In this document: positions 31,310-32,273 of the stretch, piece by piece | Position numbering within the stretch: position 1 is the first letter of the stretch | Layout: every line of letters starts with the position of its first letter | NCBI GenBank assembly: GCA_964388055.1 | Contig: CAYLXU010000004.1 | Span: 1 to 32,273 of the forward strand | DNA: 32,273 nt | Direction of reading: 5' to 3' | DNA from: CAYLXU01 sp964388055 | Lineage (GTDB): Bacteria; Patescibacteriota; Minisyncoccia; UBA6257; JACRHW01 | Notes under the pieces: model-generated | Told to the model about the DNA's origin: nothing | What the model saw: the letters and a program-made list of their open reading frames with translations, nothing else | The model's database searches: none | Translations under genes and position numbers: made by a program

Positions 31310-31621
31310 TTAACATGTTTCAATTGTCGAAAAAAATGAGATCTTATACAAGACCTCTTTTTTATACATAACGCCTAAAATATTTTGAACTTTATGTGTG
31401 GGAATCTCAAAAGAGAAAAATGAACACCACTGCACCATCCATCGTTCTCGCAAATCCTTCACGGTACAACCCTTCGTAAACCACAAGGTGTTTGTCTCCC
31501 AATCAACCTCCTGAATAGCCTCCTCAGGAATCATTGATGATCTGCCTTGAAGCATTACTCCCCCCTCTACCAGAATGAGGGGTTCGTAGAAAACAAATGC
31601 AATAATATCTTCTGAGACCAT
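31310..31621 (-). CDS. Hypothetical protein, 103 residues
   Basis: Not recognised. GAGGAGGGGG lies 5 bases before the ATG at 31621, a strong ribosome site by the standards of this window, which supports it as a real gene. The sequence is soluble with alternating strands: IIAFVFYEPLILVEGGVML near the start, VDWETNTLWFTKG in the middle, and an aromatic C-terminal half ending in SFFSTIETC. The first half, with a hydrophobic strand pair and a Met/Arg-rich turn, could be a small beta barrel. It follows the 107-residue gene by 20 bases and precedes the MutY-like gene by 15, so the three are probably one transcript. Confidence 0.65.
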   Translation of the reverse strand: MVSEDIIAFVFYEPLILVEGGVMLQGRSSMIPEEAIQEVDWETNTLWFTKGCTVKDLRERWMVQWCSFFSFEIPTHKVQNILGVMYKKEVLYKISFFSTIETC

Positions 31622-31641
31622 ACAAACCCCCTCCTCACAAA

Positions 31642-31965
31642 TTACTTTTTAGGAGACGCCGAATGACACCTCTCTACAAATTCCTCGGTAAGACAAAGTC
31701 TTTCGTGACGATCTTTCACGATAAGCCCTGACTCAAGAAACCATGGAAGAAATGCAATATTAGCGCCAGCCTGATTACACACATCCTGAATGGTTGACTC
31801 ATTAAATGACACCCAGTACCCTACATGCTGACAATACATTACAAGCGCTCCCGCAAAAACCTCTCTCCCAAGTTTTCCGAACGCACCCATAAACTGCTTT
31901 GATGTATCAATAGAACTGGGCTTAATTCGATAGTACTCTGGAACAATGCTTGCTTTTGTTTCCAT
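31642..31965 (-). CDS. Hypothetical protein, 107 residues, possible winged-helix
   Basis: Not recognised. AGGGGGAAAG lies 5 bases before the ATG at 31965. The N-terminal half is mixed (YYRIKPSSIDTSKQF). The second half has helix-turn-helix-like spacing, with NESTIQDVCNQAGANIAFLP followed by LESGLIVKDRHERLCLTEEF, which reads like a recognition helix and wing. This is suggestive only. It is first of a likely three-gene unit ending in the MutY-like gene, and may be a regulator or a nucleic-acid-binding partner. Confidence 0.65.
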   Translation of the reverse strand: METKASIVPEYYRIKPSSIDTSKQFMGAFGKLGREVFAGALVMYCQHVGYWVSFNESTIQDVCNQAGANIAFLPWFLESGLIVKDRHERLCLTEEFVERCHSASPKK

Positions 31966-32033
31966 TTGTACTTTCCCCCTTCTACAAGAACTATCCTTGT
32001 TCTACTGCAAAAATAAAAACTTGTCTATAACCC

Positions 32034-32062
32034 AAAAAAAGGCCCCGCACAATCTGCGGGGC
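32034..32062 (-). terminator. Terminator of the gene at the right edge
   Basis: Perfect 8-base arms GCCCCGCA/TGCGGGGC with a 5-base loop. Read on the minus strand, it is followed by CC and seven T. It lies 11 bases past the stop of the edge gene. Confidence 0.9.
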
Positions 32063-32073
32063 ATGACCCAAAA

Positions 32074-32259
32074 CTATTCATTAGTCATAAAAACAAAAAG
32101 CCTGTCTTTCGACCAGTAACCATTCTCCCATCCTACCCCCACAAAAACAACCAAATCCCTTTCATAATGTACGTAATCATCTTCGTATCCGTTCACAATA
32201 AGCGGCAAATCCCAAACCTCCTGGGAATCAGCTCTAGGACTAACTGCAACAACAAGCAT
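32074..32259 (-). CDS. Hypothetical protein at the right edge, possibly partial
   Basis: Sixty-one residues from the ATG at 32259, but the frame is open to the window edge (four more codons, no stop), so this may be the C-terminal end of a longer protein. Purine-rich GAGAGAG just before the ATG could be a ribosome site. The sequence is acidic and aromatic: VWDLPLIVNGYEDDYVHYER, then VVFVGVGWENGYWSKDRLFVF, and is soluble with beta-strand character. No family is recognised. The strong terminator just after it supports it as a real gene end. Confidence 0.5.
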   Translation of the reverse strand: MLVVAVSPRADSQEVWDLPLIVNGYEDDYVHYERDLVVFVGVGWENGYWSKDRLFVFMTNE

Positions 32260-32273
32260 CTCTCTCTTGGGTT

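Noticed and set aside
1..32273. UGA recoding as in Gracilibacteria or SR1
   Set aside because: TGA serves as a true stop, for example at 2723-2725, 16046-16048 and 25399-25401, and no in-frame TGA interrupts conserved genes.
1..32273. CRISPR array, insertion sequence, phage or conjugative element
   Set aside because: No regularly spaced direct repeats, no terminal inverted repeats with transposase, and no integrase, relaxase or capsid gene were seen; the VirD4-like ATPase alone is not sufficient.

Overview
The window looks like one contig piece from a Candidate Phyla Radiation (Patescibacteria, probably Parcubacteria-like) bacterium. This is an inference from gene style, not from a marker-gene tree. 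Supporting signs are A+T-rich DNA, tightly packed genes with 1-4 base overlaps, few Shine-Dalgarno sites, slimmed-down versions of universal proteins (ProRS without its editing domain, UvrC without its C-terminal HhH domain, a MutY relative without its Fe-S cysteines) and typical CPR membrane proteins (PEGA/propeller, GtrA, TraG/VirD4-like ATPase). UGA is used as an ordinary stop codon, so this is not a UGA-recoding lineage. Nearly all genes lie on the minus strand. Only four clear genes are on the plus strand. No rRNA, CRISPR array, transposase, integrase or phage gene is visible.

Layout. 1-2311: a copper-responsive operon, csoR-copA, with a perfect palindromic CsoR-type operator placed between the -35 and -10 boxes; copA runs off the left edge. 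2319-6810: tRNA-Gln with a structured trailer and terminator, preceded on the minus strand by five closely packed genes (a coiled-coil/proline-rich protein, a large TraG/VirD4-like ATPase, an alpha/beta hydrolase, a GtrA-like membrane protein and a small protein). 6900-8684: a plus-strand GT-C type membrane glycosyltransferase. 8720-12103: serS-alr-ftsQ, a unit bounded by terminators, whose promoter -35 box is exactly the loop of the upstream lysS terminator. 12162-18279: mreB-mreC-mreD-mrdA (rod-shape/elongasome genes), then greA and lysS. 18390-23840: mreB2-holB-like-BNR protein-frr-rseP-proS, a collapsed version of the widespread frr-uppS-cdsA-dxr-rseP-proS neighbourhood with the isoprenoid and lipid genes missing. 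23974-25401: a plus-strand PEGA/beta-propeller protein, convergent with a sugar-nucleotidyltransferase. 26147-28494: ychF and tgt; tgt is interrupted by a 118-base run of N. 28523-30399: uvrC between two short plus-strand genes with well-formed promoters, ribosome sites and terminators. One of these encodes a very G+C-rich, hydrophobic 76-residue protein. 30473-32273: a MutY-like glycosylase, two unrecognised small genes and the edge of another.

The genes together cover envelope growth (two MreBs, MreC, MreD, PBP2, FtsQ, alanine racemase, GT-C transferase, nucleotidyltransferase, site-2 protease), translation (Ser-, Lys- and Pro-tRNA synthetases, RRF, YchF, Tgt, tRNA-Gln), DNA repair and replication (UvrC, MutY-like, delta'-like clamp-loader subunit), transcription (GreA) and copper homeostasis. 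I see no complete unknown defence or mobile system. The most curious items are the G+C-rich small membrane protein, the simplified repair and tRNA-charging enzymes, and the structured tRNA trailer.
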